A stretch of 64,000 bases of DNA. It comes from Triatoma infestans (Eukaryota > Arthropoda > Insecta > Hemiptera > Reduviidae). A program made the translations under genes and the position numbers. The notes beneath the pieces were generated by a model. The model saw only the letters and a list, made by a program, of their open reading frames with translations. It was not told the origin of the DNA and did not search any database. Every line of letters starts with the position of its first letter. Position 1 is the stretch's first letter. This document shows positions 30,001-41,028 of this stretch, piece by piece. The stretch is taken from contig JAAEAF010006799.1 of the NCBI GenBank assembly GCA_011037195.1, positions 248,001 through 312,000 of the forward strand. Direction: 5' to 3'.

Positions 30001-33000
30001 AAAACGGCTGTAACGATTATTCTTTAAACATAGATTGCTAACTACACTAATATGAACACGCGACATATCTTGATGGCCAAAGTCCGGCGTTCTTTAACTC
30101 TTTCTCTCAAATGAAAAGACTCCTGTTTGGTAAACTTTTCAAATAAATAGATATTAATAACGTATAATTGCTACACACACCTATATACATAAAATTAGAG
30201 TAAACAATTTTAAAATTTAGATGACTTGTACAACCAGAAAAGATGAACACTGATATAAACCTGTCACTTTTATTTAATACATTTGATCCAAAAAAATTGA
30301 TTTTGAGCCATGTTTGAAGAATTTATGATGACGTTACATTTCAAATGTTAGAATTTGAGTTGTACAATATTTTTTGGCGCTATCTTTTGGATTATAGTGT
30401 AAACCCATTCAATTTCTACCAGCCATTATTGTGCCAACAAGTCTATATATTCTTTAACAATTTTTTACTTATGTTTGGACAAATGAATGAAAATATCAAT
30501 GGTCATGTTAATATTATAATTGTATTAACTGTAAGAGAAAGACGTGAGAGTGTTTTAAAACAGATTTCCGGTGAAATTCAAATTAAAAAAATTGATTTGG
30601 ATGGAACAGGTCTAATAAAACATGTTATAACTATATAGGAAATAGTTCGGGAGTGATTACTAAGAATTAATTGTGTTGCCAAAATTACATATCCTAGCCT
30701 GGAAATAAACAATGTACAGTTGCACTTCAGAATTTAAATATCTATTATTATTATTGAAGGAAAAGGATTGTGAGTTTCGGTCTTTTTAAAAAATAAGAAA
30801 ACTTAAATTCTTGCCAACGTTTCGACAAATATGTTGTATTTTTCAAGACATAAAAAATAAAAAAAATAAACTTAAAATTAAATAATCTTCAAAACATATC
30901 AAACTTGAAAACTCATGTATAATTTTGGAAATAAAAAGTTGAGAACACCTCAACAACACAGAGAATAGTGAACAAATAAAATGTTTTATTTGTTATTGTT
31001 TGAATCATTTTATTTGTTCACAATTGTCTGTGTTGTTGAGGTATTCTCAACTTTTTATTTCCAAAATTATACATAAGTTTTCAAGTTTGATATGTTTTGA
31101 AGATTATTTAATAGTTTTTCATTTTTTTATTTTTTTATGCCTTGAAAAAGACAATATATTTGTCGAAACGTTGGCAAGAATTTAAGTTTTCTTATTTTTT
31201 AAAAAGACCGAAACTCACAACCCTTTTCCTTCATACAAGTAAGGGTCGAGAAGAATCTTCCATTATTATTATTTTATTATTTTTTATTTCATTTTTTTTT
31301 AAGAAGCGTCATATACTCGTATTTGAGGTCACTGGCACCGGAAGCCTTCTCAGTGCACCGTCGGCCACCGTGCCTGTTTTCTTCGTGCATTGAGCTATAG
31401 AGTTTCCTACCAATCCTCTAGCGCCTGGACGGCATACTTGTCCAGACGCTAATCCCGTATCTTTCCTTGTTATTATTAATAATAAGTTTAAATTAATTTT
31501 GTTTTCAAATAATCAAGTATCAAGTACTTACTTACCTTAGATTTACATAGTTATAGTGAAGATATATCAAAATATTTTGCACTCTTTCCATAAAATCCAT
31601 ATTTGAGATGAATGGAGATCCAGCGTATGGAACATATGCTGGATTATCATAATTCCCAGCGAATCCCATAAATGTTGATTTCCCATAAGGTGAGGCTAGA
31701 ATTATTGGCGGAGAACCAAATATCTCTACAAATCCTAAGAGACTTTCACAATATACTATATCTAATATGATCAAATCAAATGGTTTCATTTTATTTTTAT
31801 ATTGTTCTAGAAATAATTTAGTTGGTGGCAAATTGAACAGTTCTTTACATAATTTATGCGCTCTTTCAGACATAGTATTAATGATTTTAATTGGTGATCT
31901 TTGTTGGGAATAGTAATCTAGGTCTAATTCTTGAAATTCAAAAGGAAGTTTCATTTCTATGTGGGTAATATTCTTGTGATCATTTTGCGAACTACCAACA
32001 TCCAACACTGTCACCTGCAACAAATAAAGAAAAATTTTGATTTGAAATACACATTATTTTGCCTTGTTGCAATTTTAATAGTTATAATTGAGAAATTGTC
32101 TTTAAATTAGCAATGTTTAATAAAATGTTCAGTTGCTTGCAGTGTTATTTTGGACGGAGAACCTAAACAACAATAAAAAGAAGCTTTTGAGGAAATTTGA
32201 CGGCCACTCCTCCAGAACCTACTCAAAACTGTTTTCTCGGAAAAAGTTTTGGACAAAATGATAGGTTTATCACTTTGGGTTGTTAGATATTATAAAAAAA
32301 AGAAAAAAAAAAAATGGTTCAGTAAAATCGCTCTTCCTTCCTTCTGAATCTTCTGGTTACTTAAAGGAAATATCAAGTTTACATTTATTGCAATTTTTCG
32401 TTTTGTAGTTATATTGATCACACAAATTCACACACACACACACAAAACATACACATAGACCAATCGTTTAATTTTTTTTACTTTATTTTTATACTCAAGG
32501 AACCTCAACACATGTATCTTAATACTCTATTTCGAAAACCTTACTCGGATAATCAATAATTCCCCTCACTTCAATAAGTGAAAGTAAATAAGATACTGCT
32601 GCTTCCACATAAATAAGCATTATACGACCAAATGTTGCTTAGCCAGAACAATTTTAAGTTCTCTATTTTCTTTCATTATTGTGCAATACTTTACATTTCT
32701 AATTTTTTTTTAAATGAAAGTTTTGCGATTGTCAAATTTCAAAGGTGAAAATTTTTACGGGTATTATAAAACTGGAATCGTTTTATGTGTGTTTGTCTGT
32801 GTACAAAATATTTAAAAGAAATACAAATTTACCATTTGCCGTTTAGGATGTTTAGGCCGCATCTGATAAGAATAGTGTAGTGGAAGAACGAAATGGAAAA
32901 ATAATAGTTTTAGAAAATAGTTTTGTGAAAATTAAACAGTTCAAATAGTGTATTTAGTGAAGGGTACAGAACCAGGTATACTACAATCTAGGTCATTGCA

Positions 33001-36000
33001 ATTAGGAAAACAAAGGAACAAAAACCCGTTAGGCCAACACTCTTGTAAAAGAAAATCCCCCGCAAAAGAGAACATTCTTCCCCAAGCCAGATTTTTTGGG
33101 AAGACACCAAGGAGAACACATCAGAACTGTACCAGTTTTATGTTATAACATAAGAGTTTATTCCAGTTAAATTATAAGCTTATTATTGCGATATTTTAAA
33201 GTAACTTAATTTCTCTTAGAATTGAATATATCTATTTTAAAAACAGTGGTGCTCTCTTGATTATTACTAATACTTCTATCTCAAACATATATACAAGCCC
33301 TTTTACTAAACCGCTCACGCCACAACCAACTACCAAAGAGTCTTCAGGAATCGCCGTCTTCAAATCAGTGCCAGATATAAGTTAAAACATAAGAGCTTTG
33401 CATTTATTCTAGATATACATCTGAATTATTAAGATATAGTTGTGAATATTGTAAACCATTTAAATTAACTTAGAGAATACATTTATTTTAAAAACAGTGG
33501 TGATTTCTTGATTATTACTAATACTTCTATCTCAAACATATATACAAGCCCTTTTACAAAACCGCTCACGTCACAAGCCACAACAACAAAACACAAGCCA
33601 TCACACCAATTACATTTCAATAGAATCAAAATCCATCAACCGGAAATTAAATTTTACTGAGACTTATTAGTTTTTCAAATAAGGCGATTTTCTCAAATAA
33701 GGCTCCCACGATCTTTAAACTTTATATACTATTTACATATTTAAATATCGGTTACTTTTATTTAAGATAGGCAAAACTATCTACTTCCATTTCTCCCAAG
33801 ATTCCCCGATGATACCAAGACTAGAAGTACATCCTGCAAGGAAGAAAGCTATTGTAGAAGCAGAATATTCTAATAACAACTTGAAAATGAAGATACATGA
33901 ACTCAGCACCTGCAACGCAGAGACCCTTAAGTTAGTGTAACGCAGCTGCTTTTCCGAAATACAAGAAGGAATGACCTAAACTTCAGTCTGGGCAGCGCCC
34001 ACTCAAGCGGTTACGTCGCCCCGGACAAAAAGACAAATTGCCGCCCTCTAAGAATATGTACTCTACCGATCAGAAGTTTGGGATCAGCTAAAAAAATTGG
34101 GCCTTGAATTACTTCACTATAGTCGATCGTGTCCAATTGAAAGTCTTAAAGTTGCTCTTAAATCTGTCACAAGTCCCCAATAGTTTCGTTCGTTGGAAGT
34201 TGAATGACGTCAAGTGAAAACCAATATTTTTAATAAATATAAAAGATTCTGGCTGAAGATTTTATCGATGTAAAGCAGCTCACCTCTGAAGATATGCTAT
34301 AGAAGACTTGTGGACCTTTTGGATAGTTCTGACATTCCTTTTGACTAGGTGGCTCTTGTGAGAGAAATGCTTTATTCTATAGGAGCGCAGGACTCTGGGA
34401 GGCGCAGCATGCGGTCGTGGTATCTAATAACTTAAAAAATCTTTCTCTAAACTGACGTCAATGAAGTACTCAACTCTTCATATAACATCCACTATAGATT
34501 GATATGTCCCTTGGCTAATCGTAGTTCATATGTAAATATTACGTGCAATATCATTAAAACCAGATTGATAGCTCAAATTAGAGTAGCGTGATTGTCACCC
34601 CAGGATTTTTTATACTGGAATAGCCCATTTATTTATCCTAAAAGAGTTGCTTTACTTATACGGTGGGCAAAAATGATAATATTATGCACTTTATTTTGGA
34701 ATGCCCTTATTATAAATGTTTGAGAAGGAGGTTGTTAAATACGTATTTACCTCGACACAGTTCTTATGTTTTTACTAACTTACTAGATATAGAAAATAAA
34801 GAAAAGTTAAACCACTTATTTTATTTTATCTCTGAGGCTTTGGAGGAAAGGTATACATAGGTTTGTAAAGGTATTATTGAATACCTACGAGGAGATTCCT
34901 CAAACTCCTTCCCTAAAATAATTTGTATAAATGAATAAAGTCTATTTAAATCATTGTTACTATCTACTTTATTAATCAAGTAATATTATTTTATTACTTT
35001 GCAGATTAAGCTGTAATGTTTCTTCTTGTAATGTTTGTATTTTCTGTCCAGCTTTCAGCAGAGGTCAATCTCTTACTATAAAAATGTATAGTTTCTTTAG
35101 GCAATAAATAAATAAACATTGAATGAAATTTCTCAAAAAATGTTTCAAGCAATTGGACCAGCCATTTCAAGAGATTTTGAAGCTGCTTTCAAAAATATAT
35201 CAAATACAATATTCAATCAAATACCAACAAATAAAATTAGTCCATAAATTTTATTGACAAGATTAAGATAAAAGTTCTTGACTGTATGTTGGTAGTAACG
35301 TATAAATGCTTATAAAAATAATGATTATATAGGATGGATTACTATTTGAATCTATCCTTCAATATTCTTAAATTTCTCACTTTATCATTGTATATACATA
35401 AGTTTTACATACGATAGTATTTAATATTCGCAGCCCTCTATAGCTTCTGGCTGTAAAACAAATTAAAAAATCTGAACCCTCTCCTGAAAAAGAAAGGAGG
35501 GGAAAATATATCAAGCATTATTCCAGAAAAATATCTTGGCAAATAATATGCCAAGAACTATCTTAATAGTTTGCGCAAGAAATATAAGTAGAAAAAAGAT
35601 AAATATTTGAATTTTATTTATATGATTAATATATTCATTTATTTCTAGTTTAAAAATTAAGTGTAGGTTTTTTTCAATTATAATATACATCTAAGTAATT
35701 TTTGTGATTTTTCTCCATAAAAACACAGACGAATTTTATTAAATTAGGTATACTAACTATAAAGTGTGTCGATTACAATTTGGAAAACTGGAGTAAGAGA
35801 AACTTGTGTGAGTGTTTCACACCAGATTTTTTTTGTTTTCTAATTAGTAAACTAATTAAAATAAGTATATTTGTAGTTATAAACATGGCCACCAGATAAC
35901 AACACCTACTGAGAAATCAATTTTAATTATGGTTATATAGTTTGTCACTAGGTATCGCTACTTCCACAGATTTTTCGTAGTCCATTACACTTACCACTTC

Positions 36001-39000
36001 CCGTCCCTTCGCAAAGACGCATTTTAAACTACTGTAAATTTTTTTGCATCACAGGATGGCGCTGTGATCGGGTGGCAAATTTTGGAACTACAATTCTGTA
36101 TCCCTGCAGGCTTATGCTTTCTAGCGGCAATTATTTGAACTACTAAAAATTCTATATTAAGTAAGTGCTGTTACCTGGCGGTTAATTCAGAAACGTTAAT
36201 TTTGTTCGTTTCTATTTTTCTTTTTTATTTCAGCTAAAATATAAAAATTTGTATTTTTTTGTTTGTTTTTAAGAATAGTCCTATTTTTTTTAGTATAAAC
36301 TTCATCTCCAACAGTTACATTCTTAATGCAGTTATGAAAAATACAAATTTTATATTTTATATTTTTTATGTTCCTTAGCTCTATCTTTTTTTATGTCTTT
36401 TATTAATTATTCAATTATTTGTTAAAGGAGGCTAACTGTGACTCTAAAATTAATTAAGTTATTTTCTCTCTTATTAAGTTACATGTATTTATTATATTTA
36501 ATACCGATTTAAAATATTCTTTCAAATAATTGTGAAGGGTGTTCTATCCTGAGACTAATTGTCCTGCAAATTGCCGTCACAAGGATTGCTACTGGATTGA
36601 TAGAGAGCTTGCTATATCATACAATGCAATCTTATTTAGGTAAATAGTATAATCCTCATTTTCATTATTTATCTGTAATACATGTCCACTAACCGTTTAT
36701 TTACAAATGAAATATACAATATATATACAATAAAGGAATGAAGGGTGATTGTTTTATACCAGATTTCTTTTTCCTAAATCGCGGTAGTAGACTAAATAAA
36801 TTTAGCGATGTCAAATCGAGACTGTGAGGGAAAATGTAGACTTTGTCAACAGGGCATCATTTTGATTAGAAATATAATTATTTTCTTGTACAACCTTTAT
36901 TTGAATCTTATTTTTCGCATTATTTGTTTGACTCAAAAGTTTTACTTTCTGGACATCATCAGTCATCAGTTATTTTAGTGTCTCAACTGTTAAAGGCGAC
37001 TTCGTCAAACGAAGAGTACCAATGCTAAAACCAATATTAAAGGGTGCAAACAAGGAGAAACGTTCAGGGTGGGCTTGAAATACAAAGACTTCACAGTGAA
37101 AGGTTGGAGGAACCTTATAGCTCAGAAAAAATACATCCACAATGCATAGTACTCACCGTTATGCAAGAGAGGGCTCGGTCATGGTTTGGGGATGTTTTTA
37201 AGGCTATGGAATAGGCGATCTCGTCCGTATTGACGGTATAATGAAAAAAGAAAATTATAAAAGCATTTTGGAAAATCACGTCTTACCATGCGATCAGCGA
37301 TTGATTGGGGAAAAAATCATTATGCAACAGGACAGTGACCCTAAACATACTTCCAAATTATGTAGACAATACGTTAAGGAAAAAGAATGAAAAATATGTG
37401 TTAATATGGTCTGGCCGTCGCAATCCCCGATCTTGAACCCAATGTGAACTTTTGTGGGATGAGCTAGATGGAAAAGTTCGTATCAAGTGCCCTAATTCTC
37501 CAGATGCTCTGTGGCAGATACTGTACAGTGTGTGGAGTAATATTGAATTCGAAACAATCAATAAATTGATTGAGAGAATGCCTAGAATTATAAGAGAAGT
37601 AATTAAGCGGAGAGGTGGTCACTTTGATGAAAAAGCCGCCTAGTCGAAATTTATTTTTGGGAAAGATTTACTTACACTTTATAATGAATTTGTTATCGCT
37701 TATATTATTGTATATAGATTACATATATTTTTGAATTACTGAAATTTTATTTCATTCATTACAAATCATTAAATTTACAAAAATAAATATAATTCATTTT
37801 TATTCTAGGTGGTCCAAACTTTTTATCAGAGTGTATGTACATATTTTTAAGCAAATCTATGCATGTTTAAACACAAGCTGAAGCAGCATTCTGTTTGCGT
37901 GCTAATGCTATTCTGTTCAGAGAAGTATTTGTTTGTTCAAACAAGTTCAAGCATCGTCCTTCACGAATTCTGCGATAATTTTTCAATAGTAAAGTAAATA
38001 TTTTTAGCTTTAAGACATAAACAATACAAACACGCTACGCACTATAAATTTTTAGCGATCGAAAAAATCGATTAGTGAAATTTGAGTATTTAATTTTTCC
38101 CATACTTACAACCAAAATGGCGCCCCTAGAGCGGGCCCTGGTCTGGGTAACATAATGACCCGGTCACCAAGAGATATTGTCAAGTAATCTCTTGTTTTAA
38201 AATTGACCGCAACTCCTGACCTACCAAACATGCATGGAAATATCCGGGTAACAACATCTGAAGTAATTAGCGGTATCAAACTAAAAGGACCTAATATGGA
38301 CAGACTCAATATGTACTAAAAACTGATAATTAAAATATGAACTAAAAATACAAAGAAAAGAGTTAATAAATTAATTTGTAAGTTTTGATATAAGCTAATA
38401 TTAGTCTGTGTAAAAGACAAGTTGTAAATAGATAGGCAGAAGGATTTTATTTTGATAAGGTTCCTTATTCAAAACTAAATCCTAAAAATAGTAAAAAAAC
38501 ATGAAAAAATGAACCTACAGCCAAATATGAAGAAAATGCGCTTTTACTATATAGAAGGTAAAAAATATGAGGTAACTAAAGATAACAAAATAAAATTGAC
38601 TTTTAATTAGAGTGAAATTTTCCCAACATATCTATGTCCTTCAATATTTTTGTTTTATCAATTGTCATAAATGGTGTCTGAAAATGTTGCTAATAACTTT
38701 TAAGTGAATGGCCTGCGCTATCACTTTAAATTTTCTACCTTTATTTCTAGGGAATTGAAAATTTAATAACAAACATTCAATGAAGATATAATAATAATAA
38801 TAAGCCATTTATTGCTGCTACTGTACAATTATATGGGTCGATAAATTCTTGTTACAAAAATAGTAATTCAGCAAAGACTGCTGTGGCACCTTATTAAAGT
38901 TATAGAGTTCAGTTAATACTTAATTTATACATTTTCTTCTAAATCATTTTAAACAGAAATACTTGATTGCAAATATATAGTCAACTAAATAAACTTCTTT

Positions 39001-41028
39001 ATTAATAATTACTTTTTAAGCAAAGAAACATTCCTCTCTTATTTATTAAATTAATTAAATTCTTAACTTTAAAATAATACGTCTATTATAACAAAAATAA
39101 TCAATACTACAATAAATCAATTCAAGTAATCAAATAAATAATAAATGGATTATGTTTTTCAGGCGGGCTTAACGTCCAACTACCAAATTAGGTGTCATGG
39201 ATGGAGGCGGAAGCACCTACTTTACTGTTAACATTTTTCATACCAATATAAAATTTAGCAATTATACGCGGGACTCGATCTGGGGTCCTCCCACTCAAAA
39301 GTCCATGCCCATAACCACTACACCAATACCCGCCCCTAATAATAAATGGATTATTGAAGGTATTAATTACTGATAACTATTATTATCTACAATATATCCA
39401 TTAATAAATCAAATAAAAAGGAACTTCTGCTCTCGCTTCAAAACAATAAAATGCATAAATATGTTTGGAGCTTTATGATTAGACTTCACACAATTCACCC
39501 CCACTTCATGTCTCTCACTCTAAACTCAAGTAAACTTGTTTCATTCTTAGCCACTCTTTCCCGTCCCAAGTATGTCGCTCCTCGGTCTTCCTTTTTTTCT
39601 CTTTGGGTCCACCGGATACCACTCAACCACTTTCTTTGACCATCTTCCATCTATCGTTCCCATCAGATGTTCCGCTCTGTTCCATTTTCTATCCATAACA
39701 ATTTTTCCAATATCCTCCACTCCCGACATTGATCTTAATCCACATTTTAGTTTTCCTATCTTTCTTAGTTATTCTCAACATTAGCCTGGCCATTGCTATT
39801 ACTACTATTCGTATTTTATTGATAAGTCTGGCAGTTAAATACCATGATTCTGCCCCATATATAAGCACTGGTAGTACCATATTAAATAGTTTTTTCTTCT
39901 TGTTTATATCTATATTGGATCTAAAGATGTTTCTATATCTGTTGATATAGAAACATCTTTATATCGTTTCTCGGCCTTTTGGCTAAGATCAAGGAGTAGT
40001 ATTAACAAAGATATATTTCAATGAAAATCTGATAATATAACAATGAAACGACTTTCACTTATTGCAACAAAAACAGTTAAAACTGAAAAATTGTCTTAAA
40101 ATTTGGAACTTTTACTTTTGTCATAAATATAGTGAGCTTACAATTTAGTTCTAAGTAAATAGAAAAACTAGTATCTGAATGTGATTACCTTAAAATCTAG
40201 AGAATTGAAATTTGAACAAAGTAGCCAATTTTATCGCCTGATCTTTAGATGAAAATTACAAAAATTACAAAAACCAGCTCAATTAATGCTTGCATGTAAA
40301 CGAATCTTCTTCAAACTTGGAATACTTAGAACTTAGAATGTATTTAATGTATTACAATGAAGTGTATTTAGTAGAATCATATATACACTTCTACCTTCTG
40401 AAGTAGTACTTTAGAGGAAAGTACAGTTTGCTGCACTCCAGAAAGCTATTGCAAATAACTGTGATACTATGATTTTGTGTTGTAATTAGTATGCAAAGTT
40501 AAAGGAAATTTATTGGGGCCGTTATCGGGAAAAATTGCATAAAAAAAAAGTCGTACATACTTCTCATGTTGGATTTCGATTGAAACGTTCATGTCAGATG
40601 CAATGGTAAATGGAAAATTATTTATCATTAGGCAAGTTTGAAATACCTTCATATTTGAGATAGCTTTTTCATAAAACAACAAACACACACACACAAAAGA
40701 TCATTTGCTAAAACCAATTTGTTTTCATAGTCAAAAGAGGTTTAAAACACTTATTTCCGGCAAAAAATAACGCGTCCGAAATCTGATATTATTGTAATAC
40801 TTCCTTTTTAAAGCAATAAAATAAAGTGATATTCAGAAAGACATTTTGTTAATTTACAAATCTACTTACATGATGAAATCTATCGGCTAATAGTTTGGCT
40901 AGTTTTTGATTCCATATACTATGGCTGACGGATGGTATTGGAGATATTATTAAAATGTTTGCGGCTATACAATATTTCACAAATAATAAAACACATAATA
41001 GTTTTATTATATTACTGTAATGTAACAT
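26734..41028 (-). CDS. UGT: UGT-B: UDP-glycosyltransferase, complete, 6 exons, 516 aa
   Basis: Joined exons 40870-41028, 31536-32014, 29256-29448, 28815-29034, 28518-28737 and 26734-27013 give 1551 nt, open throughout, with GT/AG sites. It has the same architecture as UGT-A, one codon shorter in exon 2 (YGKSTF against YGKSKTF). Seen: signal peptide, candidate catalytic His36 and Asp138, NQSDIL, the signature with the normal His361 (ISHGGILG), Asp385-Gln386, membrane helix, and basic tail KGKEKIN. It should be an ER-luminal enzyme conjugating small lipophilic molecules (family knowledge). Intron 1 is about 8.9 kb because it holds LTR-like repeats, one arm of a large inverted duplication, a SINE, a LINE end and a U2 snRNA fragment. 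Intron 2 holds a foldback element and an exon-like relic. Intron 5 holds a Penelope-type remnant. The substrate is unknown. Confidence 0.9.
28069..28380 (-). mobile_element. Penelope-like element GIY-YIG endonuclease remnant
   Basis: The minus strand reads VYVIQTSQYLKNKMYQLEYD, then HKNDKNNIIAMTKHFRGKNH, KFDFSRTQVLAKETN and KIKRNILETIYIKK. This follows the GIY-YIG layout of Penelope-like elements (VYVGQT...L..RL.EH, H....H.FD....ILD.E....KR...E...I). The Gly of VYVGQT is replaced and stops lie upstream. No reverse transcriptase part is recognised nearby. It is in UGT-B intron 5. Confidence 0.68.
28518..28737 (-). CDS. UGT: UGT-B exon 5 (UGT signature)
   Basis: Acceptor TATTTCAAG and donor GTAAAA. 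It encodes HPNVKIFISHGGILGIQEA, then FIIDQHFNAE. The signature His is intact, unlike UGT-A. Confidence 0.92.
28815..29034 (-). CDS. UGT: UGT-B exon 4
   Basis: Acceptor CTGTTTTAG and donor GTAACT. 220 nt, open in the phase required. It ends GKWFNQSDIL. Confidence 0.9.
29256..29448 (-). CDS. UGT: UGT-B exon 3
   Basis: Acceptor CTTATTTCAG and donor GTCAGT. 193 nt, as in all UGTs here. It ends IAIGGFHIDPPKPLQK. Confidence 0.9.
29490..29695 (-). other. Exon-like unknown ORF in UGT-B intron 2
   Basis: A minus-strand open frame (29466-29744) contains an exon-like unit with acceptor TTTCTTCAG and donor GTGAGA. It encodes a hydrophilic segment with HGIHSVAKVVENSQ, KLIYDEQKNPELVL and ERRYSQKLNYDPTLRRSN. 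I do not recognise the family. It lies 41 bases upstream of UGT-B exon 3, is the wrong phase for the UGT frame, and a decayed homologue sits at the same place in UGT-A. It is either a captured exon of another gene or a poison exon. Confidence 0.55.
30755..31233. mobile_element. Foldback (long inverted repeat) element
   Basis: Two arms of about 228 bp (30755-30983 and 31006-31233) are near-perfect reverse complements around a 22-base loop. The outer ends read tgaaggaaaagg and ccttttccttca. No protein is encoded. It lies in UGT-B intron 2 only. Confidence 0.85.
31300..31480 (-). mobile_element. SINE family 2-related body, minus strand
   Basis: Positional homologue of 16845-17035 in UGT-A intron 2, with matching caccgtcggcca and gtctggac-type motifs. 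It dates to before the A/B split. Confidence 0.6.
31536..32014 (-). CDS. UGT: UGT-B exon 2
   Basis: Acceptor ATTTGTTGCAG before 32014 and donor GTAAGT after 31536. It has FDLIILDIVYCES with candidate catalytic Asp138 and FAGNYDNPAYVPY. Tyr replaces one Cys of the CCES motif seen in the other three genes. Confidence 0.92.
33139..33580. repeat. LTR-like direct repeat pair
   Basis: The segment with aaaacataagag near 33372 to about 33580 is a second copy of 33139 to about 33345. Both share aaaaacagtggtg, cttgattattactaatactt and tatatacaagcccttttac. The first copy begins tgttataac. The spacing is too short for an internal region, so this is a tandem LTR or solo-LTR duplicate, or simply a tandem repeat. 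Confidence 0.55.
33980..34100 (+). repeat. tRNA-like head plus Tc1-type terminal sequence
   Basis: caagcggttacgtcgcc, then acaaaaagacaaattg and taccgatcagaagtttggga. The same composite occurs in the other orientation at 55935-56045. The first part looks like a tRNA-derived A-box head and the last like a Tc1 terminal repeat. Confidence 0.5.
34280..34960 (+). mobile_element. LINE 3' remnant (left arm copy)
   Basis: Reads NIMHFILECPYYKCLRRRLL at about 34675, then SSYVFTNLLDIENKEKLN. The first part is the last H...C element of the cysteine cluster that follows RT in many LINEs. Upstream pieces (ERNALFYRSAG, VVVSNNLKNLSLN) are frameshifted. Confidence 0.7.
36990..37843 (+). mobile_element. Tc1-like transposase remnant (left arm copy)
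   Basis: Contains GSVMVWGCF near 37180, QQDSDPKHTSKLCRQYVKE near 37325, and PNSPDALWQILYSVWSNIEF near 37490 in different frames. It ends in a terminal sequence ggtggtccaaactttttatc near 37810. The copy at 54343-55205 shares the same gross structure. Confidence 0.8.
39154..39337 (-). mobile_element. tRNA-derived SINE, family 1, with 17-bp target duplication
   Basis: The minus strand reads gtgtagtggttatgggcatg (A box), ccccagatcgagtcccgc (B box), then the tail motif gacacctaatttggtagttg. It is flanked by a perfect direct repeat aataataaatggattat at 39137-39153 and 39338-39354. It is a recent retroposition into UGT-B intron 1. Confidence 0.9.
39510..39940 (-). mobile_element. LINE 3' coding remnant
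   Basis: The minus strand reads LFNMVLPVLIYGAESWYLT near 39875, then MARLMLRITKKDRKTK, WNRAEHLMGTIDGRWSKKV and KKGRPRSD. This is the usual end of many LINE polymerase proteins (VLTYGAETW..T, ...W.GH..R..D.RW, ...GRP...W). A frameshift near 39700 splits it. Its 5' end stops abruptly in a hairpin next to a U2 fragment. Confidence 0.82.
39923..39960. repeat. Perfect 17-bp hairpin at LINE/U2 junction
   Basis: Positions 39923-39939 and 39944-39960 are perfect reverse complements around TGTT. The lower arm is LINE coding sequence and the upper arm is its inverted copy. The U2-like sequence starts two bases later. Confidence 0.9.
39963..40038 (+). pseudogene. U2 snRNA 5' fragment
   Basis: Starts ATCGTTTCTCGGCCTTTTGG and continues CTAAGATCAAGGAGTAGTAT. 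The U2 5' end is highly conserved (TCTCGGCC..TTGGCTAAGATCAA..GTAGTAT, which includes the branch-site recognition region GTAGTA). Homology fades after about 40002, with a weak AATCTGATA match near 40030. The body and 3' stem-loops are absent, so this is a truncated pseudogene rather than a working U2 gene. Confidence 0.8.

Larger units (their letters stand above)
34280..38100. repeat. Left arm of a large inverted duplication
   Basis: Matches 54050-59220 in reverse orientation along its length. The shared order is LINE tail (34280-34960), unique AT-rich sequence (35100-36960) and Tc1 remnant (36990-37843). The right arm is longer because of two extra insertions. It lies in UGT-B intron 1. Confidence 0.85.

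Noticed and set aside
32948..33148. 66-residue plus-strand ORF as a gene
   Set aside because: Possibly the tail of an LTR element polyprotein, but no diagnostic motif is present.
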